Part shown: positions 34,096 through 43,170 of the stretch, piece after piece
How positions within the stretch are numbered: the stretch's first letter is position 1
Layout of the letters: the number at the start of each line of letters is the position of its first letter
DNA from: Acetobacteraceae bacterium
GTDB taxonomy: Bacteria; Pseudomonadota; Alphaproteobacteria; Acetobacterales; Acetobacteraceae
Reading direction: 5' to 3'
Assembly: GCA_947455205.1 (NCBI GenBank)
Contig: CANGNF010000001.1
Span: 124,001-188,000 of the forward strand
DNA: 64,000 nt
Position numbers and translations under genes: made by a program
The notes under the pieces: generated by a model
What the model was told of the DNA's origin: nothing
What the model saw: only the letters and a program-made list of their open reading frames with translations
Databases searched by the model: none

Positions 34096-35046
34096 TCAGT
34101 AGCCCACCGCCAGGTCCACCTGCGCGGCCAGCGGGCGACCGTCCAGGAAGCGGCCCAGGTTCTCCACGAACAACTCGGCCACGATGGAATCGCGCGTGGG
34201 GTGGCCGCCGCCGATATGCGGCAGCACCTGGATGCCCTCGGTGGCCCAGAAGGGGTGCTCGGCCGGCAGCGGTTCCTGGCGGAACACGTCCAGCACCGCG
34301 CCGGCGATCCGCTTGGCCTGCACGGCGGCGATCAGGTCGGCATCTACCACCAGCGCGCCGCGGCCGAAGTTGAGCAGCCAGGCGCTGGGCTTCATCCCCG
34401 CCAGGAAGGCCGAGTCGATGCTGTTCTCGGTGGCCGGGGTGGCCGGCAGCAGCACCACGACGAAGTCGCTCTCGGCCAGCACTTCGGCGGTGCGCTCCGG
34501 CGGCAGCACCTTCTCCACATGCGGCACCGGGCCGACCACGCGCTTGGTGCCGATGACGCGCAGCTCCAGCGCCGCCGCCTTCCGCGCCAGCTCGGCGCCG
34601 ATGGCGCCCAGGCCGAGGATGCCCAGCGTCTTGCCCGCCAGCGGCTGGCCGACGCGGCGCACCCACTTATGCTCGCGCTGCTGCAGCACCGCGTGGGTGT
34701 AGGGCTTGGTGAGGTGGAACAGCGCGCCGAGGATGTTCTCCGGCATCGCCACCCGGTGGGTGCCGCGGGCGCAGCACAGCGCGAAGCGGTCGGTCACGTC
34801 GGGCCGGCCGAGCCACATCTCCACCCCCGCGGTCAGCGCCTGCACCCAGCGCAGCCGGGGCATGCGGTCCAGCAGGCCGGCCGGGGCGTTCCAGGCCAGC
34901 ATGCCCTCGGCGCGGGCCAGCACATCCTCCGGCGGGGTCTGCTGGCGCGGTACGGTGATGAACTCGCAGCGCCCGGCCAGGCCGGCCTGTTCGGCGGCGC
35001 GGCGATAGGTTTCGGCCTCATCGAGCCAGAGCAGGATGGGGGTCAT
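34096..35046 (-). CDS. D-2-hydroxyacid dehydrogenase (NAD-binding)
   Basis: A 316-residue member of the D-isomer-specific 2-hydroxyacid dehydrogenase family: cofactor loop GLGAIG (145-150), catalytic Arg229 (NFGRGALV), Glu258 (FRQEPL) and His277 (LPHIGG). It interconverts 2-oxoacids and D-2-hydroxyacids; glyoxylate/hydroxypyruvate reductase (GhrA-like) is likely given the length and lack of a regulatory domain. GAGGGAG precedes the ATG at 35046. A Bug gene ends 64 bp upstream in the same direction (36073-35111), so they may share a transcript. Confidence 0.92.
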   Translation of the reverse strand: MTPILLWLDEAETYRRAAEQAGLAGRCEFITVPRQQTPPEDVLARAEGMLAWNAPAGLLDRMPRLRWVQALTAGVEMWLGRPDVTDRFALCCARGTHRVAMPENILGALFHLTKPYTHAVLQQREHKWVRRVGQPLAGKTLGILGLGAIGAELARKAAALELRVIGTKRVVGPVPHVEKVLPPERTAEVLAESDFVVVLLPATPATENSIDSAFLAGMKPSAWLLNFGRGALVVDADLIAAVQAKRIAGAVLDVFRQEPLPAEHPFWATEGIQVLPHIGGGHPTRDSIVAELFVENLGRFLDGRPLAAQVDLAVGY

Positions 35047-35110
35047 GGTCGCGGTCTCCCTCGCTTCGGCCGCAACCGTGCAGCAGCGCGCCCGGGCTGG
35101 AAAGCCGGGC

Positions 35111-36073
35111 CTATTCCACGACGATGTTGTGCTGCCGGATCAGCGTGCCGAGCATGGCGGCGTCGCGCTGCATCATGCCGGCGAAGTCGGGCGCGCTCAT
35201 CGGTGTAGGCGGCGTCCCCTGGTCGGTCAGCCAGGCGGCCATGGCGGGTTCCGCCAGTATCTGGGCCACCGCCGCGTTGAGCCGCGCGACCACCGCTTCC
35301 GGCGTGCCGGCGGGGGCGAAGATGCCGAGGCCATCCACCAGCCGCGCCCCGGGCACGGCGTGTTCCGCCACGGTGGGCAGGTTGGGCGTCACCGATGCGC
35401 GGCTTTCATTGGCCAGCGCCAGGGCCCGGAAGCCGCCGGCCTGCAGGTGCGGCCGGGTCATGGACCAGGTGCCCAGCATGGCGTCCAGCCGGCCGCCCAG
35501 CAGGTCCGTCATCGCCGCCGCGCCACCACGATAGGGCACATGGGTGATGTCGGTGCCGCTCAGCGCCTTCAGCTGTTCCAGCGCCAGGTGGTAGCTGCTG
35601 CCCACGCCGATGCTGCCGAAATTCACTTGGCCGGGATGCGCGCGGGCATAGGCGACGAACTCCTCGATGCTGCGGGCCGGGAAGTCGTTGCGGACCACCA
35701 GCAGCACGGTCAGCGGGCCGATCGGCGCCACGGCCGTGAGGCTGCGCAGCGGGTCGAAGTCCAGCCGGGTGCCGGCGGCGGCGGCGATGCTGAGCGTGGC
35801 ATAGGTGCAGAACAGCAGCGTGTGGCCATCCGGCGCCGCCTTGGCCACGGCTGACGCCGCGATGTTGCCGCCGGCGCCGCCGCGGTTCTCCACCACCACC
35901 GGCTGGCCGAGCAGGGCAGCCAGCCGCTCCGCCACCCGGCGCCCCACGGAATCGACGATGCCTCCGGGCGGGTAGCTGATGACGAGGGTGACGGGCTTGC
36001 CGGGAAAGCCTTGCGCGCGCGCCGCCAGCGGCAGCAGCGCGGCACCGAGCAGGGCGCGGCGGGGCAGGGGCAT
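35111..36073 (-). CDS. Bug/TctC family solute-binding protein (copy 4)
   Basis: A 320-residue exported protein (signal MPLPRRALLGAALLPLAARA-Q) with FPGKPVTLVISYPPGGIVD, GQPVVVEN and GGAGGNIAA. The ATG at 36073 has GAGGAAA upstream. It is divergent from the LLM flavoenzyme/CoA-transferase pair starting at 36167, sharing a 93-bp region, and co-directional with the D-2-hydroxyacid dehydrogenase. The ligand may be linked to either neighbour (inference). Confidence 0.93.
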   Translation of the reverse strand: MPLPRRALLGAALLPLAARAQGFPGKPVTLVISYPPGGIVDSVGRRVAERLAALLGQPVVVENRGGAGGNIAASAVAKAAPDGHTLLFCTYATLSIAAAAGTRLDFDPLRSLTAVAPIGPLTVLLVVRNDFPARSIEEFVAYARAHPGQVNFGSIGVGSSYHLALEQLKALSGTDITHVPYRGGAAAMTDLLGGRLDAMLGTWSMTRPHLQAGGFRALALANESRASVTPNLPTVAEHAVPGARLVDGLGIFAPAGTPEAVVARLNAAVAQILAEPAMAAWLTDQGTPPTPMSAPDFAGMMQRDAAMLGTLIRQHNIVVE

Positions 36074-36166
36074 CGGGGTTTCCTCGCTTGGTTGGGCACA
36101 GCCTATCCCCACCTTGTCGGCCGACCAACCCTGCGCCACCCTGCGGCCAACCTGAGGAAACCGCCG

Positions 36167-37372
36167 ATGAAAGTCTTCGTCTTCGACCTGCTGGCCTATG
36201 GCGCGCACCTGAACCTCGTGAAGGCGCCGGGCGTGCAGGAACTGCCCTATCCGCTGAGCGCGAAGCACTTCGACCCCAAGATCGGCATGCAGACCTATGA
36301 GGAGCACCTGCAGGCCTGGGAGGAGATGGACAAGCTCGGCTACGACGGCGTCGGCTTCAACGAGCACCATACCTCGCCCTATGGGTTGATGAACTCGCCC
36401 AACCTGATGGCCGCCGCCGCCGCGCAGCGGACCAAGAAGCTGCAATTGCTGATCTACGGCAACCTGCTGCCGCTGCATTCCCCGCTGCGCCTGGCTGAGG
36501 AACTGGCGATGCTGGACTGCCTTTCCGGCGGCCGCATCATCAGCGGCTTCGCCCGCGGCATTCCGCGCGAATACGGCGTGCACAACGTGCCGATGAGCGA
36601 GAGCCGCGACCGGTTCGAGGAAGCCTACGAGATCGTCACCGGCGCCTGGACGCAGGATGTCTTCAGCTACGAAGGCAAGTTCTGGTCCTACAAGGACGTG
36701 GCGCTGTGGCCGCGCCCGGTGCAGCGGCCGCATCCACGCGTCTGGGTGCCGGTGGTGGGCAGCAAGGAAAGCATCGAGTGGGCGGCGCGCAAGGATGTGC
36801 CGATCACGCCCGGCCTGGCCCCTGGTGGCCTGCGCGACGACATCATCGGGCTGTACGCAAAGGTGCAGGCGCAGCACGGCCGCAAGGTCACGCCGCAGCA
36901 CCTCAGCATCGGCGTCAACGCCTATGTGGCCGACAGCAAGGCCCAGGCGGTGAAGGAGAACGGCCCCTACCACCTGTATTTCAACCAGACCCTGTTCAGC
37001 CACGGCAACTTCACCGAAACCGCCATTCAGCGGGAACACGGCTATGTCACGCAGAACAGCACCGACTATGTTCGGCAGGAGAACCTGAAGCAGGCGGCCT
37101 TCGACCGGCAGGACTTCCGCAACATGACCATGGCGGATGTGGAGAAGCGCGCCGAGCACATGCCCTGGGGCACCGCCGACGAGGTGGCCGCCAAGCTGAT
37201 CGCGGAAGCCGAGAAGTGCGGCGCCGAGACGCTGCTGGTGAGCATGAACCGCGGCGCCATGCCGCATGAGATGTTCCTGAACCAGATCCGCCGGTTCGGC
37301 CAGGAAGTGCTGCCGAAGCTGCAGGCGCACCAGATCACCCGCGTGCCGGCGGCCGAGGAGATCATGGCGTGA
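36167..37372 (+). CDS. LLM-class flavin-dependent monooxygenase
   Basis: A 401-residue luciferase-like monooxygenase: WEEMDKLGYDGVGFNEHHTSPYG at residues about 51-70, MLDCLSGGRIISGFARGIPREY, and a central VPVVGSKESIEWAA. These enzymes use reduced flavin and O2 on small substrates (sulfonates, aldehydes, heterocycles), usually with a separate flavin reductase, which is absent here. GAGGAAA lies 6 nt before the ATG at 36167. Its stop overlaps the next start by GTGA, so it is coupled to the CoA-transferase. Confidence 0.92.
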   Translation: MKVFVFDLLAYGAHLNLVKAPGVQELPYPLSAKHFDPKIGMQTYEEHLQAWEEMDKLGYDGVGFNEHHTSPYGLMNSPNLMAAAAAQRTKKLQLLIYGNLLPLHSPLRLAEELAMLDCLSGGRIISGFARGIPREYGVHNVPMSESRDRFEEAYEIVTGAWTQDVFSYEGKFWSYKDVALWPRPVQRPHPRVWVPVVGSKESIEWAARKDVPITPGLAPGGLRDDIIGLYAKVQAQHGRKVTPQHLSIGVNAYVADSKAQAVKENGPYHLYFNQTLFSHGNFTETAIQREHGYVTQNSTDYVRQENLKQAAFDRQDFRNMTMADVEKRAEHMPWGTADEVAAKLIAEAEKCGAETLLVSMNRGAMPHEMFLNQIRRFGQEVLPKLQAHQITRVPAAEEIMA

Positions 37373-38475
37373 GTGCGCCGCTGAAGGGCATCCGCGTCAT
37401 CGAGATGGGCCACAGCGTGGCGGCGCCCTATGCCGCGCTGGTGCTGTCCGAACTCGGCGCCGAGGTGACCAAGATCGAGCGCCCGGGCGAGGGCGACCCG
37501 TGCCGTGGCTGGGGGCCACCCTTCGCGGATGGCCAGGCCAGTCTGTTCATGGCGCTGAACCGTGGCAAGAAGTCCCGCGCCTTCGACCTGCGGAGCGACG
37601 ACGCCAAGGCCGAGCTGCGCGCGCTGATCCTGGACAGCGATGTGGTGATCCAGAACATGAAGCCCGGCCAGGCTGAGGAAATGGGCTTCGGCGCCGCCGA
37701 ACTGTGCGCGGCGAACCCGCGGCTGATCCATGCCAGCATCGGTGCCTTCGGCGCCACCGGGCCGCTGCGCGACCGGCCGGGCTACGACCCGCTGATGCAG
37801 GCGTTCTCCGGCATCATGAACGTGACCGGGGAGATGGGCCGCCCGCCTGTGCGCGTCGGCACCAGCATCATCGACATGGGCGCCGGCATGTGGCTGGTCA
37901 CCGGCATCACCACCGCGCTGTATCGGCGGGAGCAGACCGGGCGCGGCGGCAGCATCGATACCTCCCTGCTGGAGGTGGCGATGGGCTGGATGACCTATCA
38001 CGTCACCAACCACAGCGCTTCCGGCGAGGAACCGAAGCGCGAGGGCAGTGGTGCGGCGATGATCGTGCCCTACCAGGTGTTCAGCACGGCGGATGGCGAG
38101 GCCGTGGTCGGCGCCGGCAACGACAACCTGTTCCGCCGGCTGGCGAAGCTGCTGGGCAAGCCGGAATGGTGCGACGACCCGCGCTACGCCACCAACCCCG
38201 CCCGCGTGGCCAACCGGGATGTGCTGAACGCGCAGATCCAGACGCTGCTGCTGGCGCAGGGCAATGCGGCGTGGGAGCCGGTCTTCGTCGCCGCCGGCGT
38301 GCCCTTCACGCCGGTGCAGGGCGTGGCCCAGGCGGTGGCGCACCCGCAGGTGCAGGCGCTGGGCATGGTGCGGGAAACGCCCAAGGGCATCCGCTACGTC
38401 GACCTGCCGATCAGCTTCGACGGCGTGCGCCCGGCTTCCGGCAAGACCCGCACGCCGGAGGTGGGGGAGGGCTAG
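37369..38475 (+). CDS. CaiB/BaiF (class III) CoA-transferase family protein
   Basis: A 368-residue class III CoA-transferase. The catalytic aspartate is Asp169 (TSIIDMGAG), the same number as in formyl-CoA transferase Frc. N-terminal GIRVIEMGHSVAAPYAA and LNRGKKS are typical. It starts with GTG at 37369 overlapping the preceding stop. It moves CoA between carboxylic acids. The length is somewhat shorter than the usual 400. Its stop overlaps the stop of the convergent ferredoxin gene at CTAG (38472-38475). Confidence 0.92.
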   Translation: MSAPLKGIRVIEMGHSVAAPYAALVLSELGAEVTKIERPGEGDPCRGWGPPFADGQASLFMALNRGKKSRAFDLRSDDAKAELRALILDSDVVIQNMKPGQAEEMGFGAAELCAANPRLIHASIGAFGATGPLRDRPGYDPLMQAFSGIMNVTGEMGRPPVRVGTSIIDMGAGMWLVTGITTALYRREQTGRGGSIDTSLLEVAMGWMTYHVTNHSASGEEPKREGSGAAMIVPYQVFSTADGEAVVGAGNDNLFRRLAKLLGKPEWCDDPRYATNPARVANRDVLNAQIQTLLLAQGNAAWEPVFVAAGVPFTPVQGVAQAVAHPQVQALGMVRETPKGIRYVDLPISFDGVRPASGKTRTPEVGEG

Positions 38476-38795
38476 CGCTGGCGGGGCGGCACCCGCACGC
38501 TCAGGCCATCCAGCGCCGCGGTCATGCGGATCTGGCAGGCCAGGCGGCTTTCCGGCCGTACCTCCACCGCCAGGTCGCCGATCATGTCCTGCTCGTCCTC
38601 GGAGGGGCCGGGCATGGCGGCCACCCACGGCGCGTCCACGTAGACCTGGCAGGTGGCGCAGACCAGCTGCCCGCCGCACTCGGCCTCGATGCCCGCGATG
38701 TCGTGCCTGATGACCACGTGCATCAGCGTCTCGCAGCCCGTGCTGTCCACCTGGCGGGCGGTGCCGTCGGGCAGGGTGAAGGTCACGGTCGGCAT
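38472..38795 (-). CDS. 2Fe-2S ferredoxin, adrenodoxin-type
   Basis: A 107-residue ferredoxin with Cys40, Cys46, Cys49 and Cys87 (C-X5-C-X2-C...C), the vertebrate/bacterial P450-type pattern, plus PSEDEQDMI which is typical of putidaredoxin-like proteins. It carries single electrons between a ferredoxin reductase and an oxygenase or synthase; no P450 or reductase gene is in this window. It is monocistronic. The stop codons of this gene and the convergent CoA-transferase overlap by 4 bp. Confidence 0.93.
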   Translation of the reverse strand: MPTVTFTLPDGTARQVDSTGCETLMHVVIRHDIAGIEAECGGQLVCATCQVYVDAPWVAAMPGPSEDEQDMIGDLAVEVRPESRLACQIRMTAALDGLSVRVPPRQR

Positions 38796-38899
38796 GGCGC
38801 GGGCTCCGGCGGTTCGATGCCTCGGGTAGCGCCGCCGTCGGGCGAACGCAACTCGCCGGCCCTGGCGCGGCGCCCGAAACGGCTGGCATAGTCGCGGCC

Positions 38900-40192
38900 A
38901 TGCGTATTCTCGTGATCGGCGCCGGCGTTGCCGGCATGACCGCCGCCTACAGCCTGACCCAATCCGGCCACCAGGTGACGGTGCTGGACCGCGAGCCGTT
39001 GGCCGGCAACGGCGCCAGCTTCGCCAATGGGGCGCAGCTTTCCTACAGCTACGTGGCGCCGCTGGCGGCCCCTGGCGTGGCGAAGAAGGCGCTGGGCTGG
39101 ATGCTGGACGCCGAGGCGCCGCTGCGCCTGCACCCGCGGCTGGAGCCGGCGCAGTGGCGCTGGCTGCTGGACTTCCTGCGCTGCTGCACGGCCGAGCGGT
39201 TCGAGGCGACGACGGTCGAGCTGCTGGGCCTCGGCGCCTATTCCCGCCGCATGGTGCACAACCTGCTGCAGCGGGAGGCGCTGGAATTCGCCTGGGCCGT
39301 CAACGGCAAGCTGGTGGTGTACCGCGACGAAAAGGAGCTGGCCGGCGCCGCTGAGGTGGTGCGCCTCCAGGCCCGCCACGGCAGCGAGCAGGCGGTGCTG
39401 GACGCCGGCGAATGCCTGGCGCTGGAGCCGGCGCTGGAAGCGTTGCGCGGCGTGCTGGCCGGCGGCATCCATACCCCCAGCGAGGAAGTCGGTGACGCGC
39501 ATCGCTTCTGCCAGGAACTGCGGCGCGTGCTGGCGCCGCAGGGAGTGGAGTTCCTGTTCGGCCGCAACGCGCTGGGCCTGCTGCTGCAGAATGGCGCGGC
39601 GCGCGGCGTCACCACCGTGGAAGGGCCGCTGCACGCCGATGCCGTGGTGCTGGCCGGCGGCGCGGCGGCGGTGCACCTGCTGCGGCCGCACGGCATTCGC
39701 CTGCCGATCTATCCGCTGCGTGGCTACAGCCTGACCCTGCCGGTGGCGGCGCATCACCTGTCGCCGCGCATCAGCATCACGGATTCCCACCACAAGATCG
39801 TCTATGCGCCGCTGCAGGACCGCCATGGCCACCAGCTGCGCGTCGCCGGCATGGTGGACCTGGCCGGGGAAAAGGCGGAGCAGCCCGCCCGCCGCCTGGC
39901 CACGCTGTCGCGCCAGGCGGAAGCCTCCTTTCCCGCCGCTGGCGACTGGACCCAGGCGCGCAGCTGGGCCGGGCTGCGGCCGGCCACGCCGGATGGCAAG
40001 CCGATCATCGGCGCGTCGGGCATTCCTGGCCTGTGGCTGAATGTCGGCCATGGCGCGCTCGGCTTCACCCTGGCGCCGGCCACGGCGCAACTGCTGACGG
40101 ACATGATCGACGGCCAGGCGCCGGCGCTGGACCCGGCGCCCTTCGCGCTGCGCCGGCCAACCACGGCGCAATCGGTGGCGGCGCCGGCCTGA
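38900..40192 (+). CDS. D-amino acid dehydrogenase (DadA-like FAD oxidoreductase)
   Basis: A 430-residue DAO-family flavoprotein with N-terminal VIGAGVAGMTAAY, GNGASFANGAQLSYSYVAPLA (typical of DadA) and the C-terminal WAGLRPATPDGKPIIG and NVGHGALGFTL. It deaminates D-amino acids to 2-oxoacids and feeds electrons to the quinone pool at the inner membrane. No Shine-Dalgarno is visible; a CATAGT hexamer 8 nt before the ATG would suit a leaderless mRNA. The next gene is an amino-acid ABC binding protein, so the pair may serve D-amino acid uptake and use. Alanine racemase is not adjacent. Confidence 0.88.
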   Translation: MRILVIGAGVAGMTAAYSLTQSGHQVTVLDREPLAGNGASFANGAQLSYSYVAPLAAPGVAKKALGWMLDAEAPLRLHPRLEPAQWRWLLDFLRCCTAERFEATTVELLGLGAYSRRMVHNLLQREALEFAWAVNGKLVVYRDEKELAGAAEVVRLQARHGSEQAVLDAGECLALEPALEALRGVLAGGIHTPSEEVGDAHRFCQELRRVLAPQGVEFLFGRNALGLLLQNGAARGVTTVEGPLHADAVVLAGGAAAVHLLRPHGIRLPIYPLRGYSLTLPVAAHHLSPRISITDSHHKIVYAPLQDRHGHQLRVAGMVDLAGEKAEQPARRLATLSRQAEASFPAAGDWTQARSWAGLRPATPDGKPIIGASGIPGLWLNVGHGALGFTLAPATAQLLTDMIDGQAPALDPAPFALRRPTTAQSVAAPA

Positions 40193-40239
40193 ATCAAGCT
40201 AGCCTTGCCGCCGGAGACGATAACCGGAGGCTACCCTTG

Positions 40240-41259
40240 ATGAAGAAAACCGTGCTCGGCGCTCTCGCCGGGCTTGCCATGGCGTTCACCGCCGGCACTG
40301 CCCAGGCCGGCGCCACGCTGGACGGCGTGAAGTCCCGGGGCATCCTGACCTGCGGCGTCAATGTCGGCGTTGCCGGCTTCTCGCTGCCGGACAGCCGCGG
40401 CATCTGGCAGGGCATGGATGCCGACCTGTGCCGTGGCGTCGCCGCCGCCGTGCTGGGCGACCCGTCCAAGGTGCGCTTCGTGCCGCTGACCGCGGTGCAG
40501 CGCTTCCCGGCGCTGCAATCCGGCGAGATCGACGTGCTGATCCGCCAGACCACGCTGAGCATGACGCGCGACACCTCGCTGGGCATGCGCCTGACGGCGG
40601 TGAACCTGTATGACGGCCACGGCTTCATCGTGAAGAAGAGCGCCAACATCGCCAACCTGCGCGGCCTGGGCGGCGCCACCATCTGCCTTTCCCCGGGCAC
40701 GACGAACGAGGTGGTGACGGCCGACTACTTCCGCAGCAACAACCTGACGTTCACGCCCCTGCTGATCGAGCGGATGGCCGATGCCGCCACCGCGCTGCAG
40801 GCCGGCCGCTGCGACAGCATCGGCACTGATGCGACCCAGCTGGCGGCGCTGCGCAGCCAGTTCCAGAACCCCGGCGACTGGGTGATCCTGCCGGAGCGCA
40901 TCAGCAAGGAGCCTTACGGCCCCGTGGTGCGGCGCGACGACGCCGAATGGTTCGACGTGGTGCGCTGGGTGGTGATGGGCCTGGTGAACGCCGAGGAACT
41001 CGGTGTCAGCAGCCGCAACCTGGACCAGATGCTGACCAGCCCCAACCCGGATATCCGCCGCCTGCTGGGCGTGGACCCCGTGCTGGGCCAGGCGCTGAAG
41101 CTGGACCCGCGCTGGCTGTACAACGCCATCAAGGCCATCGGGAACTACGGCGAGCTGTTCGAGCGCACCATCGGCCCGAACACGCCGATTGGCCTGGACC
41201 GCGGGATGAACCGGCTGTGGACCAATGGCGGGCTGATGTACTCCTGGCCGATGCGCTAG
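40240..41259 (+). CDS. Amino-acid ABC transporter substrate-binding protein (AapJ/BztA-like, orphan)
   Basis: A 339-residue periplasmic protein: signal MKKTVLGALAGLAMAFTAGTAQA-G, then LDGVKSRGILTCGVNVGVAGFS, MDADLCRGVAAAVLGD and GTTNEVV, the pattern of the general L-amino-acid binding proteins AapJ and BztA. CGGAGG lies 9 nt before the ATG. The usual permease and ATPase genes (AapQMP) do not follow; the next gene is on the other strand. The mature protein would bind amino acids, perhaps those used by the upstream DadA-like enzyme. Confidence 0.92.
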   Translation: MKKTVLGALAGLAMAFTAGTAQAGATLDGVKSRGILTCGVNVGVAGFSLPDSRGIWQGMDADLCRGVAAAVLGDPSKVRFVPLTAVQRFPALQSGEIDVLIRQTTLSMTRDTSLGMRLTAVNLYDGHGFIVKKSANIANLRGLGGATICLSPGTTNEVVTADYFRSNNLTFTPLLIERMADAATALQAGRCDSIGTDATQLAALRSQFQNPGDWVILPERISKEPYGPVVRRDDAEWFDVVRWVVMGLVNAEELGVSSRNLDQMLTSPNPDIRRLLGVDPVLGQALKLDPRWLYNAIKAIGNYGELFERTIGPNTPIGLDRGMNRLWTNGGLMYSWPMR

Positions 41260-41284
41260 CCACGGCCCTCGGGCCGATGCGCTA
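41246..41284. repeat. 13-bp direct repeat at the end of the ABC binding-protein gene
   Basis: GGCCGATGCGCTA occurs at 41246-41258 (including the stop codon) and again at 41272-41284, separated by 13 bp containing ACGGCCCTC. It resembles a small tandem duplication of the gene end and is comparable to the duplicated block at gyrA-coaD. Confidence 0.6.
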
Positions 41285-41288
41285 AATC

Positions 41289-42068
41289 CTAGAACCGCCG
41301 CGCCAGCATGGTTGGCGCGGCGCGATAGGCGTCCAGCCCGCGCCCACTCCCGCCGCCGCTGGCGCGCAGCATGGCCACCTGCTCCGCCCGGTTGCCCAGC
41401 ATGGCGCCGCCGCCGCCCGGCGCGGGCATGAAGCCGGGGTTGCCCTGGAAGGTCGGCGTCACGCTCTGCAACGCCGCCAGCAGGCCGGGGGAGGGCACGT
41501 TCGGCCCACCCTCGCGCTCCGCCGCCCAGGCGGTGGCGACTAGGCCGCGATAGCCGGCGGCGCGCTCCGGCGTCTGGCTGTGGTAGGCGCCGGCGGCGGC
41601 CATCCAGTCGTTCCGGGTGCTCTGCAGTTCCGTCAGGAAGCGGGCGCCGTAGCGCACATTGGCCAGCGGGTCGAAGGCCACCTCCAGGTTCGGGAAGGAA
41701 TTGGGGTGGTGCAGCTGGTTGATCTGCATGCACCCCACATCGATGCTGCGGACCCCCTGGGCCTGCAATTCCCGCACGGCGGCAATAGCTGCCGCCTTGG
41801 TGGGGAAAAGACTGCCGCGCCCCTCGGCATTGATCGTCCAGGGCCAAGGGTGGACGGCACCGGTCTGCGGGTCCCGCTTGCCGGATTCCACGCGGGCGAT
41901 GGCGGCCAGCAGGCCCGGCGGCGTGCCGGCCTCGCGTTCCACCACCGCCACGGCGGCGCGGCAGAGATGCGCGGGATCCAGCATCTCGGAGAGGCCTTGC
42001 GCCGTCACCACACGCGGTGCCAGGGCGAAGCAGAACAGCAGGAAGGCGAGGGGGCGCAGGGTTCGCAT
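41289..42068 (-). CDS. Lytic transglycosylase SLT-domain protein
   Basis: A 259-residue exported protein (signal MRTLRPLAFLLFCFALAPRVVTA-Q). The SLT fold shows AIARVESG with catalytic Glu61 and GCMQINQLHHP, then NVRYGARFL and AAAGAYHSQTPERAAGY. It would cleave peptidoglycan glycan strands in the periplasm. The C-terminal 60 residues are low-complexity (PAPGGGGAM). Such small SLT proteins often go with flagella or secretion systems, but none is nearby. Divergent from msrP across a 109-bp gap. Confidence 0.9.
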   Translation of the reverse strand: MRTLRPLAFLLFCFALAPRVVTAQGLSEMLDPAHLCRAAVAVVEREAGTPPGLLAAIARVESGKRDPQTGAVHPWPWTINAEGRGSLFPTKAAAIAAVRELQAQGVRSIDVGCMQINQLHHPNSFPNLEVAFDPLANVRYGARFLTELQSTRNDWMAAAGAYHSQTPERAAGYRGLVATAWAAEREGGPNVPSPGLLAALQSVTPTFQGNPGFMPAPGGGGAMLGNRAEQVAMLRASGGGSGRGLDAYRAAPTMLARRF

Positions 42069-42177
42069 GGCCAGGCACAGCGCAAGCGACGTGCCAGCTG
42101 TAACACCCGGCCCCGCCGCTGGACGAATGGGCAGGCCGCCCCCACGTGGCGGTCGAGGCATTCAAGGAGCAAGCCTG

Positions 42178-43128
<951 letters not shown>

Positions 43129-43135
43129 CGGCAAG

Positions 43136-43163
43136 CGGGGCCGGGCACGACCGCCCGGCCCCG
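43136..43163. terminator. Bidirectional terminator between msrP and RTX-like gene
   Basis: CGGGGCCGGGC-ACGACC-GCCCGGCCCCG is a perfect 11-bp stem with a 6-nt loop between two convergent genes. Flanking GCCTGA/TCAGGC bases can extend the pairing. GC-only stem without a T-run. Confidence 0.7.
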
Positions 43164-43170
43164 AAACCGC

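Noticed and set aside
34096-35046. 3-phosphoglycerate dehydrogenase (serA)
   Set aside because: Too short (316 residues) and lacks the C-terminal ACT or ASB domain.
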